From Oceanisphaera litoralis (GTDB lineage: Bacteria > Pseudomonadota > Gammaproteobacteria > Enterobacterales > Aeromonadaceae), in assembly GCF_016907015.1 (NCBI RefSeq), contig NZ_JAFBBE010000007.1, positions 1 to 64,000 of the forward strand: DNA of 64,000 nt. The letters are read 5' to 3'. Under the pieces are notes generated by a model. The model worked only from the letters and a program-made list of their open reading frames with translations, ran no database searches and was not told the DNA's origin. Position 1 is the first letter of the stretch, and each line of letters begins with the position of its first letter. Shown here in pieces: positions 8,359 through 18,711 of the stretch. The position numbers were made by a program, and so were the translations under genes.

Positions 8359-10572
8359 TTACAGCCGTTTGGCTTCCAGTATGTCCGGCAACTGACCTAT
8401 CTTGGCCAGGGTCCGGCTCAGGGTGTCGATATTGTAAATTTCCAGCTCCATGTCGATGGTCGCCGTCTGCTGCTTGCTATTGGAACGGCTGTTGACGCCC
8501 ATCACATTGATTTTTTCATTGGCCAGAATGGTGGTGATATCCCGCAGCAGGCCGGATCTGTCGTTTGCCACCACCCGCAGGGTAAGATGATAACCGCCGG
8601 AGCTGCTCTCGCCCCACACCGCCTCCACCATCCGCTCCGGATGCTGGTGCGTCAGCTCCTTCAACTGCTCGCAGTCGGCTCTGTGTATGGAAATGCCCCG
8701 GCCCTGGGTAATGAAGCCGACAATCTCGTCGCCGGGGATCGGCTGACAACAGCGGGCTATGCTGGTCATCAGGTTGCCCACCCCCTGCACCACTATGTGT
8801 CCCTGGCCCTTCGCGTCCGGCGCCTTTCTCGCCGCCTTCAGCTCCAGCTGGCGCAACACGGCTTCGTCCTGCTCTTCATCCGTCGGCTTCTTGTGCAGCC
8901 CCTGCAGATAGTTGAGCAACGAGTTGATGCGCAGGTCGCCACCACCGATACCGGCCAGCAAGTCGTCGAGATGGGTGACATTGAACCGCTCCAGTGCCGC
9001 CTTGTTGATCTGGGAGAAGGTCAGTCCCAGTCGCTCCAGCTCCTTGTCCAGTATGTCGCGACCGGCGAGGATGTTCTTGTCCCTGTCCTGTTTCTTGAAC
9101 CAGGTGGCCACCTTGGAGCGGGCCCGGCTGGTACGCAGAAACCCCTGATTGGGATTCATCCAGTCCCGGCTTGGGTTGGGTTGCTTCTGGGTGATGATCT
9201 CCACCCGATCGCCGGTTTGCAGCTGATAGGTGAAGGGCACTATGCGGCCGTCGATCTTGGCGCCGATGCAGCGATGCCCGATCTGGCTGTGAATGTAATA
9301 GGCGAAATCGAGCGGCGTGGCGCCCAGCGGCATATCGACCACGTCGCCCTTGGGGGTAAATACATAGACCCTGTCTTCAAATACCTGGCTGCGCAACTCG
9401 TCCACCAGAGAGCCGCTTTCGGCCATGTCTTCCTGCCAGGCCAGCAGCTTTCTGAGCCAGGCAATCTTGTCTTCGAAGCCGCTCGGTTTGGTGGCGCCGG
9501 CGCCTTCCTTGTATTTCCAGTGGGCGGCCACGCCCAGCTCGGCATCCTGATGCATCTGATCGGTGCGGATCTGTATTTCGACCGTCTTGCCCTCGGGGCC
9601 GATCACCACAGTATGAATGGACTGATAGCCGTTGGGCTTGGGGTTGGCGACGTAATCGTCAAACTCGCGGGGAATATGCCGCCATTGGGTATGCACCACG
9701 CCCAGGGCGCCGTAACAGTCCTGCAGGTGCCGGGTCACCACTCGCACCGCCCGCACGTCGAACAGCTCGTCGAAGTCCAGGTTCTTCTTCTGCATCTTGC
9801 GCCAGATGCTGTAGATATGCTTGGGCCGGCCATAGACGTCGGCCTCGATACCGGACTCCTTCAGTGCCGTCCGGAGCCCGGCCACGAAGTCGTCGATATA
9901 GGCTTCCCGTGCCAGCCGTTTTTCGTGCAGCAGCCGGGCGATGCGCTTGTAGGTATCCGGATGCAGATAGCGGAACGACAGATCCTCCAGCTCCCACTTG
10001 AGCTGGCCTATGCCCAGCCGATTGGCAAGCGGCGCATAGATGTTGGCGATTTCCTTGGCCACCAGCACTCGGGTTTCTTCGTCTGCGCTCTTGACCTCGC
10101 GCAGACAGGTGATGCGCTCGGCCAGCTTGACCACCACGGCGCGCACATCTTCGACCATGGCCATCAGCATGCGACGGACCCGGTCGACCTGTACTTCCGA
10201 GCTCTTGTCGCTGTGCACATGCTGCAGCGAGCGAATGGCTTCCATGTCGGACACCCCCCGCAGCAGGCGGGCTATGGTGTCACCAAAATCGTCCCGTACC
10301 CGCTCCGGGTCCAGATGGCCGCTTTCGAGGAAGGGATACAGCAAGGCCGTCTTCAGGGTGTCCAGATCCATGCTCAGGGTCAGCAGGATCCCGACCATCT
10401 CCACCCCTTCGGCCTGCAGGCGAAGCTGCGCCTCGGGCGGGACACTCAGCCCCTGACAATACTCATACACCGCTTTAAGTTGTTCCCGCTCATGGGCATC
10501 CAGCGGCAGGCCCGACGCCCACTCGGTCAGGCTGAAGCTGGTTTGAAGGTGAGTATCGCGCACTGCAACCAT
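8359..10572 (-). CDS. relA: ppGpp synthetase RelA
   Basis: 737 residues. The N-terminal hydrolase-like domain lacks the HD metal site, as expected for a synthetase-only RelA. The synthetase domain contains YGRPKHIYSIWRKM, the acidic EFDD motif (REFDDYVANPKPNGYQS) and GVAAHWKYKEG. A TGS domain (VYVFTPKGDVVDMPLGATPLDFAYYIH), a linker with conserved cysteines (IARCCQPIPGDEIVGFIT) and a C-terminal ACT domain follow. It makes (p)ppGpp on stalled ribosomes. It lies 9 bp after rlmD and upstream of mazG. Confidence 0.97.
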   Translation of the reverse strand: MVAVRDTHLQTSFSLTEWASGLPLDAHEREQLKAVYEYCQGLSVPPEAQLRLQAEGVEMVGILLTLSMDLDTLKTALLYPFLESGHLDPERVRDDFGDTIARLLRGVSDMEAIRSLQHVHSDKSSEVQVDRVRRMLMAMVEDVRAVVVKLAERITCLREVKSADEETRVLVAKEIANIYAPLANRLGIGQLKWELEDLSFRYLHPDTYKRIARLLHEKRLAREAYIDDFVAGLRTALKESGIEADVYGRPKHIYSIWRKMQKKNLDFDELFDVRAVRVVTRHLQDCYGALGVVHTQWRHIPREFDDYVANPKPNGYQSIHTVVIGPEGKTVEIQIRTDQMHQDAELGVAAHWKYKEGAGATKPSGFEDKIAWLRKLLAWQEDMAESGSLVDELRSQVFEDRVYVFTPKGDVVDMPLGATPLDFAYYIHSQIGHRCIGAKIDGRIVPFTYQLQTGDRVEIITQKQPNPSRDWMNPNQGFLRTSRARSKVATWFKKQDRDKNILAGRDILDKELERLGLTFSQINKAALERFNVTHLDDLLAGIGGGDLRINSLLNYLQGLHKKPTDEEQDEAVLRQLELKAARKAPDAKGQGHIVVQGVGNLMTSIARCCQPIPGDEIVGFITQGRGISIHRADCEQLKELTHQHPERMVEAVWGESSSGGYHLTLRVVANDRSGLLRDITTILANEKINVMGVNSRSNSKQQTATIDMELEIYNIDTLSRTLAKIGQLPDILEAKRL

Positions 10573-10581
10573 AAGTATCCC

Positions 10582-11898
10582 TTAACTGAGTTCGAACAAG
10601 GCCATCGCTTCGCAATGCACCGTATGGGGGAACATATCAATCAGGCAGAGGCGACTGAGTCGGTAGCCCGCCGCCAACAGTGCCTGGCTGTCCCTGGCCA
10701 GGGTCACCGGATTACAGGACACATAAAGCAGCCGTTCGGGCGACAACTGCTGCAGATAGGGCATCACCTGCTCGGCGCCGGCCCGGCCCGGATCCAGCAG
10801 TACCCGCTCAAAGCCTTGTTTAGCCCAGGGCTCCCGGGTGAAGTCGGTAGCCAGATCGGCACGATAAAACTGCGCCAGCGGCAAGGCGTTGTCTTCCGCA
10901 TTGCCCCGGGCCTGCTCCACCATTTCCATCACCCCCTCCACCCCGACCACCGGGTGCCCGGCCGCCGCCAGCGGTAACGAGAAGTTGCCGACGCCACAGA
11001 ACAAGTCCAGTATCGGCTGACCGGGTTCGGCTGCCAGCCACTGCTGCGCCAGCCGCACCATCTGCTCGTTAAGCCCGCCGTTAATCTGGATGAAATCACC
11101 GGGGGTAAAAGCCAGCTTGATATTATCTATCTGATAATAAAGTGGAAAGGGAACATGTAAAGGTCGGCGTGCGCTATCGTCCTGCAAGAACAGGGCAAGA
11201 TGTCGTGTCTGGGCAAACGCCAGCAGCTGGTCCAGATCCCGGGCCGACAGCGACCCTGTGTGGCGCAGTAACAAGGCCACCCCTTCGGCCGCATCATAGA
11301 GCTCGATATGCCCGAGCTGTTTCACCGCTTTCAGTCGATTCAGCAACTGCCGCAAGGGAGCTATCAAGCCGGACAGAGCGGGGCGCAAGACCCCGCAATG
11401 CGCTATTTCCACCAGTTCGTGAGACTGGCCCCGGCGAAAGCCGATCGCCACGCCCTTGCCCTGGCGCCGAATCGCCAGTCGCGCCACCCGCCGATAGCCC
11501 TGATGCGCCACCTCATTCAGCCATTGGGGCTCGGGCAGCTCATCGATGCCATGACGGGCAAACAGCTGGGCCAGGGAGCGGGACTTGAGCGCGCGCTGGC
11601 CGGACACCGGCATGTGCTGCAGCGAGCAACCGCCACAATCGACGCTGTAGGGACAGAAAGGCTTCTGTCGCTCGGCCGAGGGCGTCAGCACCTTGAGCAG
11701 GCTGGCGCTCTGGTACTTGCTGTTCTGCACCTGCAATCGTACCCGAACCCGCTCTCCCTTGAGCGCGCCGGGCACAAACAACGGCTTGTCCCTATACCTG
11801 GCCAGACCCACACCATGAGCGTTCAGCTCGACAATGGTCACCTCCAGCGGCGGCTGTGCCTGGGCTTTGGGCTTGTTTTCCTTGAAGAACTGAACCAT
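10582..11898 (-). CDS. rlmD: 23S rRNA (uracil1939-C5)-methyltransferase RlmD
   Basis: 438 residues from MVQFFKENKPKAQAQPPL. A TRAM domain (about 20-80) precedes the four-cysteine iron-sulphur site (CPYSVDCGGCSLQH and a preceding Cys context). The C-terminal SAM domain contains LDLFCGVGNFSLPLA, LLDPGRAGA and the nucleophile region YVSCNPVTLARD. The frame stays open for more than 2 kb upstream as antisense to barA, but homology begins at this ATG. It lies directly before relA and is divergent from barA, as in E. coli. Confidence 0.96.
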   Translation of the reverse strand: MVQFFKENKPKAQAQPPLEVTIVELNAHGVGLARYRDKPLFVPGALKGERVRVRLQVQNSKYQSASLLKVLTPSAERQKPFCPYSVDCGGCSLQHMPVSGQRALKSRSLAQLFARHGIDELPEPQWLNEVAHQGYRRVARLAIRRQGKGVAIGFRRGQSHELVEIAHCGVLRPALSGLIAPLRQLLNRLKAVKQLGHIELYDAAEGVALLLRHTGSLSARDLDQLLAFAQTRHLALFLQDDSARRPLHVPFPLYYQIDNIKLAFTPGDFIQINGGLNEQMVRLAQQWLAAEPGQPILDLFCGVGNFSLPLAAAGHPVVGVEGVMEMVEQARGNAEDNALPLAQFYRADLATDFTREPWAKQGFERVLLDPGRAGAEQVMPYLQQLSPERLLYVSCNPVTLARDSQALLAAGYRLSRLCLIDMFPHTVHCEAMALFELS

Positions 11899-11979
11899 AA
11901 AACGTGGAGCCCTCGAACCGGCTATGTCATCATAAGCGTCTGTTGATTTGATGCGCGCATTGTCCCACATTAGCCCACT

Positions 11980-14676
11980 ATGACCAAATACGGCCTGCGA
12001 GCCCGGATACTGGCTTACACCATAATACCCACCCTGCTCATCGGTATCCTGCTGGCCGGTTATTTCTCCGTGAGCCGCTATCAGCAACTGGAAGAAGTGC
12101 TTATCCGTCAGGGGGTCAACGTGATAGAGCCGCTGGCCCTGGCCAGCGAGCTGGCCCTGACCAGCCGCAACCGGGAGGCGCTCAATCGCCTGCTCAGCAC
12201 CATTCATCGCAATAACAGCCCGCTGGTCAAATCCATCGCCCTGTTCGATGCCCAGGGTCGACTGCTGGTCACCTCGAACTACCACCGCGATTTCAGCGCC
12301 ATGCGTCTGTCCGAGCAGGTCCCCCTGCCCCTGGTGACCCTGGTGGAAAACAACGAAGACGGCATTATTCTGCGCACTCCCGTGCTGACCGACCATATTC
12401 GAGCGGATACCGCCTGGGAGGATGCATCCGCCATTCCCATCGGCTATATCGCCATGCAGCTGACCAAGGATTCGGTCACCCTGTTGCACTATAAAGACAG
12501 TTTCTTTGCCGGGCTCATGGTGCTGCTCGGCGTCAGTCTCAGCGGCCTGATCGGCGTTCGGCTGATCAGGAGCGTTTCCCAACCGATCACCGATATGGTC
12601 AGCGCCGTGTACAAGATTCGTGAAGGCCGGCTCGACACCCGGGTCAACGGTGAATTCACCGGCGAGATGGAGATGCTCAAAAACGGCATCAATGCCATGG
12701 CCAAGTCGCTGTCCGAATACCACGACGAAATGCAGCAGAACATCGATCAGGCCACCTCGGATCTGCGCGAAACCCTGGAGCAGATCGAAATCCAGAATAT
12801 CGAGCTGGACATGGCCAAGAAACGGGCGCAGGAAGCGGCTCGAGTCAAAACCGAGTTTCTGGCCAACATGTCTCACGAGTTGCGTACCCCGCTCAACGGG
12901 GTCATCGGCTTTGCCCGTCAGCTGCAGAAAACCCGCCTGACCCCCAACCAGCTCGACTACCTCAAGACCATAGAGCGTTCGGCGCAAAATCTGCTCGGCA
13001 TCATCAACGACATTCTCGACTTCTCCAAGCTGGAAGCCGGAAAATTGAAGATGGAACAACTGCCGTTCTCGCTGCGCGATACCCTGCAGGAAGTCATGAC
13101 GCTGCTGGCCCCCAGCGCTCACGACAAGGGGCTGGAACTGTCGATGCGGGTGGATGCCGCCGTGCATGACGCCGTTATCGGCGATCCATTGCGGCTGCAG
13201 CAGGTACTGACCAACCTGGTGGGCAACGCGGTCAAGTTTACCGAACAGGGTAACGTGGACGTGCGGGTCGACGCCCGTCCCGCCGGTCAGCCGGACAAGA
13301 CCGCCCTGCGCATTCATGTACAGGATACCGGCATCGGCATTTCCGACAGCCAGCGCCGTCAACTGTTTCAGGCCTTCAATCAGGCCGACTCCAGCATTTC
13401 CCGCCGCTATGGTGGTACCGGGCTGGGCCTGGTCATCACCCAGAAGCTGGTGCACCAGATGTCCGGCGAGATGGAACTCTATTCCGAGCTGGGATCGGGC
13501 TCGGTGTTCAGTTTTACCCTGGAGCTGAACCGGGCCTCGCTGCCGTTGGCCGAGCCCCTGCCACTGGCCGAGTTGTGCAACAAGACGGTACTTTATCTGG
13601 AAGAGGATAATTTCAGCCGCCGCGCCACCACGGCACTGCTGCGGGAATGGGGGGTGCAGGTGCTGCACGAGCCCTATTCGGGGGTCGCCATCGACTGCGC
13701 CCTGCTGGGCTTTGGCCCCAATACCCTGCCCAGCCAGATGGAACAGGGTATCCAGCAGCAGAAGGAAGAGGACAACAGGGTAGTAGTGCTGCTCAGCTCC
13801 ACCGATCCCACTCTGGCCGACGCCCTGCTGTGCGCCGGCGCCGAACTCTGTCTGAGCAAACCGGTACACTACCAGAAGCTGGCTCAGGCACTGATGGGGC
13901 AGGCAGTGGCCGAGCCAGAAGCCATGTTGCAGATAACCCTGGCCCCCCCTTCTCAAAAGCAGAAGCTGCGGGTGCTGGCGGTGGACGACAACCCCGCCAA
14001 CCTCAAACTGATCAGCGCCATGCTGAGCGAGCAGGTCAGCCAGGTGGAAAGCTGCTCCAACGGCCAGGAGGCACTCAACCTGGCCACGGTCAATCGCTAC
14101 GACATCATCTTCATGGACATTCAGATGCCGCTGATGGACGGCATTCAGGCCACCCGCGAAATTCGCTCCCAGGATGGCCCCAACGCCAGCACCCCCATAG
14201 TAGCGGTCACCGCCCATGCCATTGCGGGCGAGCGGGATAGACTGATGCATCAGGGCATGGACGATTATCTGGCCAAGCCGATAGACGAGACCATACTGGC
14301 CCGCATTATCGAACGCTTCGCCCGCCGCCCCAGGCCGGCGGGTCAGATCGACTGGTCATTGGCGGTGAAGCAGGCCGGCGGCAAGGAGCCCCTGGCCCGG
14401 GAGATGCTGGAGCTGCTGTTGCAGAGCTTCGATGAATTTTCCCCCCTGCTGGGTGCCGCCCTGTCCGGTGAGCTGGATGAACAGCGCCTCTATCCGCCGC
14501 TGCACAAGCTGCATGGCGGCACCGCCTATTGCGGCGTGCCCCAGCTACAGTCACTGGTGGCGCAGCTGGAAAAGGCCCTGCTGGACAAGCAGGGTGTCGA
14601 CGAGCTGGAGCCCGAGCTGCTGGAGCTGGAAGAACGGATGGGACAGATACGGGAAGAAGCGAAATTCTACTTGTGA
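11980..14676 (+). CDS. barA: Hybrid sensor histidine kinase BarA
   Basis: 898 residues. An N-terminal membrane segment (about 10-30), a periplasmic sensor part, a second membrane segment (about 170-187) and a HAMP domain lead to the kinase: phospho-acceptor His299 in NMSHELRTPLNGV and an HATPase with GTGLGLVITQKLV. A degenerate receiver without the Asp follows (about 525-630), then a true receiver with Asp713 (IIFMDIQMPLMDG) and an HPt domain with His845 (LHKLHGGTAYCG). BarA drives UvrY, which activates the CsrB-type RNAs; acetate and formate are proposed signals. It is divergent from rlmD. Confidence 0.94.
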   Translation: MTKYGLRARILAYTIIPTLLIGILLAGYFSVSRYQQLEEVLIRQGVNVIEPLALASELALTSRNREALNRLLSTIHRNNSPLVKSIALFDAQGRLLVTSNYHRDFSAMRLSEQVPLPLVTLVENNEDGIILRTPVLTDHIRADTAWEDASAIPIGYIAMQLTKDSVTLLHYKDSFFAGLMVLLGVSLSGLIGVRLIRSVSQPITDMVSAVYKIREGRLDTRVNGEFTGEMEMLKNGINAMAKSLSEYHDEMQQNIDQATSDLRETLEQIEIQNIELDMAKKRAQEAARVKTEFLANMSHELRTPLNGVIGFARQLQKTRLTPNQLDYLKTIERSAQNLLGIINDILDFSKLEAGKLKMEQLPFSLRDTLQEVMTLLAPSAHDKGLELSMRVDAAVHDAVIGDPLRLQQVLTNLVGNAVKFTEQGNVDVRVDARPAGQPDKTALRIHVQDTGIGISDSQRRQLFQAFNQADSSISRRYGGTGLGLVITQKLVHQMSGEMELYSELGSGSVFSFTLELNRASLPLAEPLPLAELCNKTVLYLEEDNFSRRATTALLREWGVQVLHEPYSGVAIDCALLGFGPNTLPSQMEQGIQQQKEEDNRVVVLLSSTDPTLADALLCAGAELCLSKPVHYQKLAQALMGQAVAEPEAMLQITLAPPSQKQKLRVLAVDDNPANLKLISAMLSEQVSQVESCSNGQEALNLATVNRYDIIFMDIQMPLMDGIQATREIRSQDGPNASTPIVAVTAHAIAGERDRLMHQGMDDYLAKPIDETILARIIERFARRPRPAGQIDWSLAVKQAGGKEPLAREMLELLLQSFDEFSPLLGAALSGELDEQRLYPPLHKLHGGTAYCGVPQLQSLVAQLEKALLDKQGVDELEPELLELEERMGQIREEAKFYL

Positions 14677-14784
14677 GGAGTGAGGGGGTGCAGTAACCCC
14701 TCCCCAACCCTCCCCTTGCGTTGCACCCCGCTGTCATTCTGACAACGCTGAGCTTAAGGGGAGGGAGCAAACCGGCTTCTCCTA
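14672..14784. repeat. Palindromic region between barA and pdxJ
   Basis: After the barA stop there is a GTGAGGAGTGAGGGGGT tract that pairs with ACCCCTCC a few bases on, then CCTCCCCTT pairing at a distance with AAGGGGAGG (about 14715-14765). It resembles the GTGAGG inverted repeats after doeD, the DUF4426 gene and mutT. It may end both convergent genes, but there is no long T run. E. coli has acpS next to pdxJ; no acpS or remnant is visible here. Confidence 0.5.
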
Positions 14785-15522
14785 TTAAATCCCCTGACGG
14801 GCTTCGCGCATCAGCCGCTTCATGTCGCGAATGGCCTTTTCCAGGCCGTCGAAGGCGGCGCGGGCTATGATGGCGTGACCTATGTTCAGCTCCAGCATCT
14901 CGGGGATGGCGGCGATCGGCTTGACGTTGTGATAATGCAGACCATGGCCGCCGTTGACCTTCAGACCCAGATCATGGGCGTAAGAGGCGATGGCGGAAAT
15001 ACGTTTCAGCTCGGCGCTCCGCTCGGCTTCAGTGGGGGCATCGGCGTAATGACCGGTGTGAATCTCGATATAGGGGGCGCCGGTGGCGATCACCGCATCG
15101 ATCTGTGCCCGGTCGGCATCGACAAACAGCGACACCTTGATGCCGGCTTCGGTCAACCGGGCCACGGCCGCCCCCACCTTGTCGAGCTGACCGGCCACAT
15201 CCAGGCCGCCCTCGGTAGTGACTTCTTCCCGCTTTTCCGGCACCAGACACACGAAGGCCGGTTTGATGCGGCAGGCAATATCCAGCATCTCGTCGGTGAC
15301 CGCCATTTCCAGATTCATTCGGGTTTGAATGGTCTGACTCAGCAGGTCCACGTCCCTGTCGACGATATGACGCCGATCTTCACGCAGGTGCACGGTAATG
15401 CCATCGGCCCCCGCCTGTTCAGCCAGGGCGGCCGCCTGCACCGGATCCGGGTAGCTGGTGCCCCTGGCGTTACGCAAGGTGGCAATGTGATCGATATTGA
15501 CGCCTAAATACAATTCACTCAC
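14785..15522 (-). CDS. pdxJ: Pyridoxine 5'-phosphate synthase PdxJ
   Basis: 245 residues, a TIM-barrel enzyme that condenses 1-deoxyxylulose 5-phosphate with 3-amino-2-oxopropyl phosphate in PLP synthesis. The family start [45 protein letters not shown] and [11 protein letters not shown] are all present. It overlaps the end of recO by 8 bp and is the last gene of the lepA-lepB-rnc-era-recO-pdxJ series on the minus strand. Confidence 0.97.
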   Translation of the reverse strand: MSELYLGVNIDHIATLRNARGTSYPDPVQAAALAEQAGADGITVHLREDRRHIVDRDVDLLSQTIQTRMNLEMAVTDEMLDIACRIKPAFVCLVPEKREEVTTEGGLDVAGQLDKVGAAVARLTEAGIKVSLFVDADRAQIDAVIATGAPYIEIHTGHYADAPTEAERSAELKRISAIASYAHDLGLKVNGGHGLHYHNVKPIAAIPEMLELNIGHAIIARAAFDGLEKAIRDMKRLMREARQGI

Positions 15523-16222
15523 TGCGACTTCCTCTCTTTCCTTTGATAAACAGGGCGCGACTGCGCAAGGCCCGCCCGCCGAGATAAGGCCCCAGCGCCT
15601 GCCGGCTGAAGCGCTTGGCAGACGCCAGCACCCCCGGCCGACTCAAATCGAGCTCGGCCAGGGCATAAAGGTGGCAGCCCGGATAGGCGCCAGGCTCGGC
15701 CTGCTCCAGGGCGATAAAGCCGGACTCCGGCTGATACCGATACCAGGCGTCGGGGCGAATGGCCTCGCCGCTCTGGGCATCCCGGGTAAAATCGACGCCA
15801 TAACCCAGTATGTTTAACATATAAAACTCGAAATGACGCAGACAGGGCTCGATATCTTCGCCATGGGCCAGCTTTGTCAGGGTATTGTGATAGGCGTCAA
15901 ACACCTCGTCGAAGGGGGTGTGCGCTTCCAGCAGGTAATAGATCAGTTCGTTGAGGTAGAGACCGCTGTACAGGGCCGACCCGGTCAGGCGGATGGCCGG
16001 AGCCGTGGCCTCCGCATGGTGCAGGTTTTTCAGCTCGCCCTTGCCGGCAAAGCCGAGCCTCAACGGCACAAAGGGCTGTAACAGCCCTTTCAGTGGTGAG
16101 CGCGGCTGGCGGCTGCCTTTGGCGACCAGACTCTGCCGGCCCTGCTCCCGGGTGAAGACTTCCACCAGCTGGCTGGTTTCCCGATAGGGCCGGCTATGAA
16201 TGACGAAGGCGGCGTGCGCCAT
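15515..16222 (-). CDS. recO: DNA repair protein RecO
   Basis: 235 residues (E. coli 242). RecO anneals SSB-coated DNA and with RecR loads RecA on gapped DNA. The N-terminal OB fold contains [21 protein letters not shown] and [20 protein letters not shown]; the middle has [20 protein letters not shown]. The helical C-terminal part lacks the clear CxxC zinc pair of other RecO proteins, as in enterobacterial forms. It lies 2 bp after era and overlaps pdxJ. Confidence 0.95.
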   Translation of the reverse strand: MAHAAFVIHSRPYRETSQLVEVFTREQGRQSLVAKGSRQPRSPLKGLLQPFVPLRLGFAGKGELKNLHHAEATAPAIRLTGSALYSGLYLNELIYYLLEAHTPFDEVFDAYHNTLTKLAHGEDIEPCLRHFEFYMLNILGYGVDFTRDAQSGEAIRPDAWYRYQPESGFIALEQAEPGAYPGCHLYALAELDLSRPGVLASAKRFSRQALGPYLGGRALRSRALFIKGKRGSRSE

Positions 16223-16224
16223 GC

Positions 16225-17130
16225 TCAGTCGTCACCGTACCCCAGACTGCGCAGGGCCCGTTCGTCATCGGCCCAGCCGGATTTGACCTTGACCCACAGC
16301 TCCAGAAAGACTTTCTGCTCCAGCAGACGTTCCAGATCCAGCCGCGCTTCGGTACCGATCACCTTGAGCTTCTCGCCCTTGTTGCCGATCACCATGCGCT
16401 TCTGACCGCTTCGCTCTACCAGGATCAGGCCATTGATATGCACTATGCCCTGTTCGTTCACCTGATAGCGTTCAATCTCTACCGTCACCGAATAGGGCAA
16501 CTCTTCGCCCATGAAGCGCATCAGCTTTTCGCGAATGATCTCCGCCGCCATGAAGCGGGAGGAGCGGTCGGTGATGTAGTCTTCCGGAAAATAATGCAGG
16601 GACGGCTTCAACCGGGAACGCGCCAGCTTGGCGATGGTGTCCACATTGGTGCCCTTCTCCGCAGAAATCGGCACTATGTCGGCGAAGTTCAACTTGGTAG
16701 CCAGCCACTGCATGTGGGGCAGCAATTCTTCCTTGCTCTCGACGTTGTCGATCTTGTTGATAGCCAGCACCACGGGGCAGTCCATGCGGCGCAGCTTGTT
16801 CACCACCATCTCGTCGTCATCGGTCCACTTGGTGCCTTCCACCATGAACACCACCATCTCCACGTCACCCAGCGAGCTGCTGGCTGCCCGGTTCATCAGG
16901 CGGTTGATGGCGCGCTTTTCCTCGATATGCAGGCCCGGAGTATCCACATAGATGGCCTGATAGGCCCCCTCGGTATCTATGCCCATGATGCGGTGCCGCG
17001 TGGTCTGCGCCTTGCGCGAGGTAATGCTGATTTTCTGCCCCAGCAGCTGGTTCAGCAGGGTCGATTTACCCACATTGGGGCGGCCGACGATGGCGATAAA
17101 GCCGCAATAGGTTTGTTCTTGATCGGTCAT
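16225..17130 (-). CDS. era: Ribosome-assembly GTPase Era
   Basis: 301 residues from [19 protein letters not shown], the E. coli length. The GTPase motifs are G1 [10 protein letters not shown]3 DTPG and G4 NKID, and a C-terminal KH domain (about 200-295) binds the 3' end of 16S rRNA. The first codons overlap the rnc stop by 4 bp (ATGA), indicating translational coupling; an upstream in-frame ATG inside rnc is not the family start. Confidence 0.97.
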   Translation of the reverse strand: MTDQEQTYCGFIAIVGRPNVGKSTLLNQLLGQKISITSRKAQTTRHRIMGIDTEGAYQAIYVDTPGLHIEEKRAINRLMNRAASSSLGDVEMVVFMVEGTKWTDDDEMVVNKLRRMDCPVVLAINKIDNVESKEELLPHMQWLATKLNFADIVPISAEKGTNVDTIAKLARSRLKPSLHYFPEDYITDRSSRFMAAEIIREKLMRFMGEELPYSVTVEIERYQVNEQGIVHINGLILVERSGQKRMVIGNKGEKLKVIGTEARLDLERLLEQKVFLELWVKVKSGWADDERALRSLGYGDD

Positions 17131-17795
17131 AGCAGCACTTCCAGGGCATGTTCGGCGGCGGATTGCTCGGCCTTGCGACGGCTGGTACCAATACCCACCA
17201 CCGGCTCGGGTACACCATCTATCTGACAATGCACGGTAAATTTCTGATTGTGGGCTTCGCCGATCACCTCCACCACGGTATAGGTCGGCAAGGGTTTGCG
17301 CTTGCCCTGCAACAATTCCTGCAGTCGGGTCTTGGGATCTTTCTGATCGATACCCGGCTGTATCTCATTGAGCCTGTCTTCATACCAGGACAGCAGCATG
17401 GTACGCATCTGCTCGGTATCCGTATCCAGGTAAACGGCGCCGATCAAGGCTTCCACCGCGTCGGCCAGGATGGACTCCCGCCGGTAGCCGCCACTTTTCA
17501 GCTCGCCCGGGCCCAGGATCAGATAATCGCCCAGTTCGAATTCCCGCGCCAGTTCGGCCAGGGTCTTTTCCCGCACCAGGGTGGCACGCATGCGCGACAT
17601 GTCGCCTTCGTTCACCTTGGGAAAACGGTGATACAGGGCATCGGCAATCACCATGCTCAGCAGGGAATCCCCCAGAAACTCCAGCCGCTCGTTGTGACGA
17701 GCGCCGGCGCTTCTGTGGGTCAGGGCCCGTATCAACATGGCTTCATCGTTGAAGGTATGGCCCAGTTTTTTTTGCAGAATATTCAGTTTTTTCAT
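17127..17795 (-). CDS. rnc: Ribonuclease III
   Basis: 222 residues. The RNase III catalytic signature [20 protein letters not shown] is intact, with the second metal-binding set near [13 protein letters not shown], and a C-terminal double-stranded-RNA-binding domain ([20 protein letters not shown] onward). It cuts rRNA precursors and many structured RNAs. It overlaps lepB by 1 bp upstream and era by 4 bp downstream, so the three are tightly coupled. Confidence 0.97.
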   Translation of the reverse strand: MKKLNILQKKLGHTFNDEAMLIRALTHRSAGARHNERLEFLGDSLLSMVIADALYHRFPKVNEGDMSRMRATLVREKTLAELAREFELGDYLILGPGELKSGGYRRESILADAVEALIGAVYLDTDTEQMRTMLLSWYEDRLNEIQPGIDQKDPKTRLQELLQGKRKPLPTYTVVEVIGEAHNQKFTVHCQIDGVPEPVVGIGTSRRKAEQSAAEHALEVLL

Positions 17796-18709
17796 TAACG
17801 AATTGCGCCTATACGGCTGAAACGCACATCGCTCGGCACCCAGGAGGGCAACCAGCTGTCGGCGTTACGTTCAAACTCAAAGCTAATCCAGATAGCCACC
17901 GCCTTGCCCACCAGGTTTTCTTCGGGCACGAAGCCCCAGAACCGGCTGTCGGTACTGTTGTCTCTGTTGTCGCCCAGGGTGAAGTATTGACCTTCGGGTA
18001 CGACCCATTCATTCCGTGCCGTACCCGGCTGACGGTGATACATGGATACCCGGTCGGGTAACAACGGATTACGCAGTATGTCGTGGGGTTCGTCGGTCAG
18101 ACGCTCGCGGTAATGCTCGAGCGGAATGCCCATCTGGGTAAACTCTCCACTTTGTTCATATTCCAGTGCCACCGGCGTAAAGTCGGGGCAGGTGTCACCG
18201 TCACAGGCCGGCTTGATAAACAGCTGCTTGTCCTGATAGACGATGCGATCTCCCGGCAGACCTATCACCCGCTTGATGTAATCGATGCGGGTATCTTCCG
18301 GATACTTGAACACCACCACATCGCCCCGCTCGGGCTTGCCGGTCGGGATCAGGGTAGTGTTGCCGACCGGCTCTTTCAGGCCATAGGCAAACTTCTCTAC
18401 CAGAATAAAATCACCCACCAGCAGGGTCGGCATCATGGAGCCGGACGGGATCTGGAACGGCTCATAGATAAAAGAGCGCAACACCAGCACGGCGGCAATC
18501 ACCGGAAAGATGGATCTGGCCTGTTCGATCCAGCCCGGAGCAGGCGCCGCCTTGGCCAGCGCCTTGAGATCCACCTTGTTGCCGTGGGCCTGCTGGGCAG
18601 CCGCCAGCTTGCGGGCCCGTTGTGGCGCCCACCTCCATTTATCACAGGCCCAGATAATACCGGTGACCAGGGTCACCAGCACCAGGATCAGGGCAAAATT
18701 GCTTGCCAT
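17795..18709 (-). CDS. lepB: Signal peptidase I
   Basis: 304 residues. Two N-terminal membrane segments (about 4-21 and 68-80) precede the periplasmic protease domain. The serine/lysine dyad is visible: Ser91 in [16 protein letters not shown] and Lys146 in [12 protein letters not shown]. The [14 protein letters not shown] box lies near 245-258. It removes signal peptides from exported proteins. It starts 2 bp after the lepA stop. Confidence 0.96.
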   Translation of the reverse strand: MASNFALILVLVTLVTGIIWACDKWRWAPQRARKLAAAQQAHGNKVDLKALAKAAPAPGWIEQARSIFPVIAAVLVLRSFIYEPFQIPSGSMMPTLLVGDFILVEKFAYGLKEPVGNTTLIPTGKPERGDVVVFKYPEDTRIDYIKRVIGLPGDRIVYQDKQLFIKPACDGDTCPDFTPVALEYEQSGEFTQMGIPLEHYRERLTDEPHDILRNPLLPDRVSMYHRQPGTARNEWVVPEGQYFTLGDNRDNSTDSRFWGFVPEENLVGKAVAIWISFEFERNADSWLPSWVPSDVRFSRIGAIR

Positions 18710-18711
18710 GG

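Noticed and set aside
11899-14250. A very long minus-strand open frame continuing upstream of rlmD
   Set aside because: It is antisense to barA, which has full family homology, and RlmD homology starts at the ATG at 11898.
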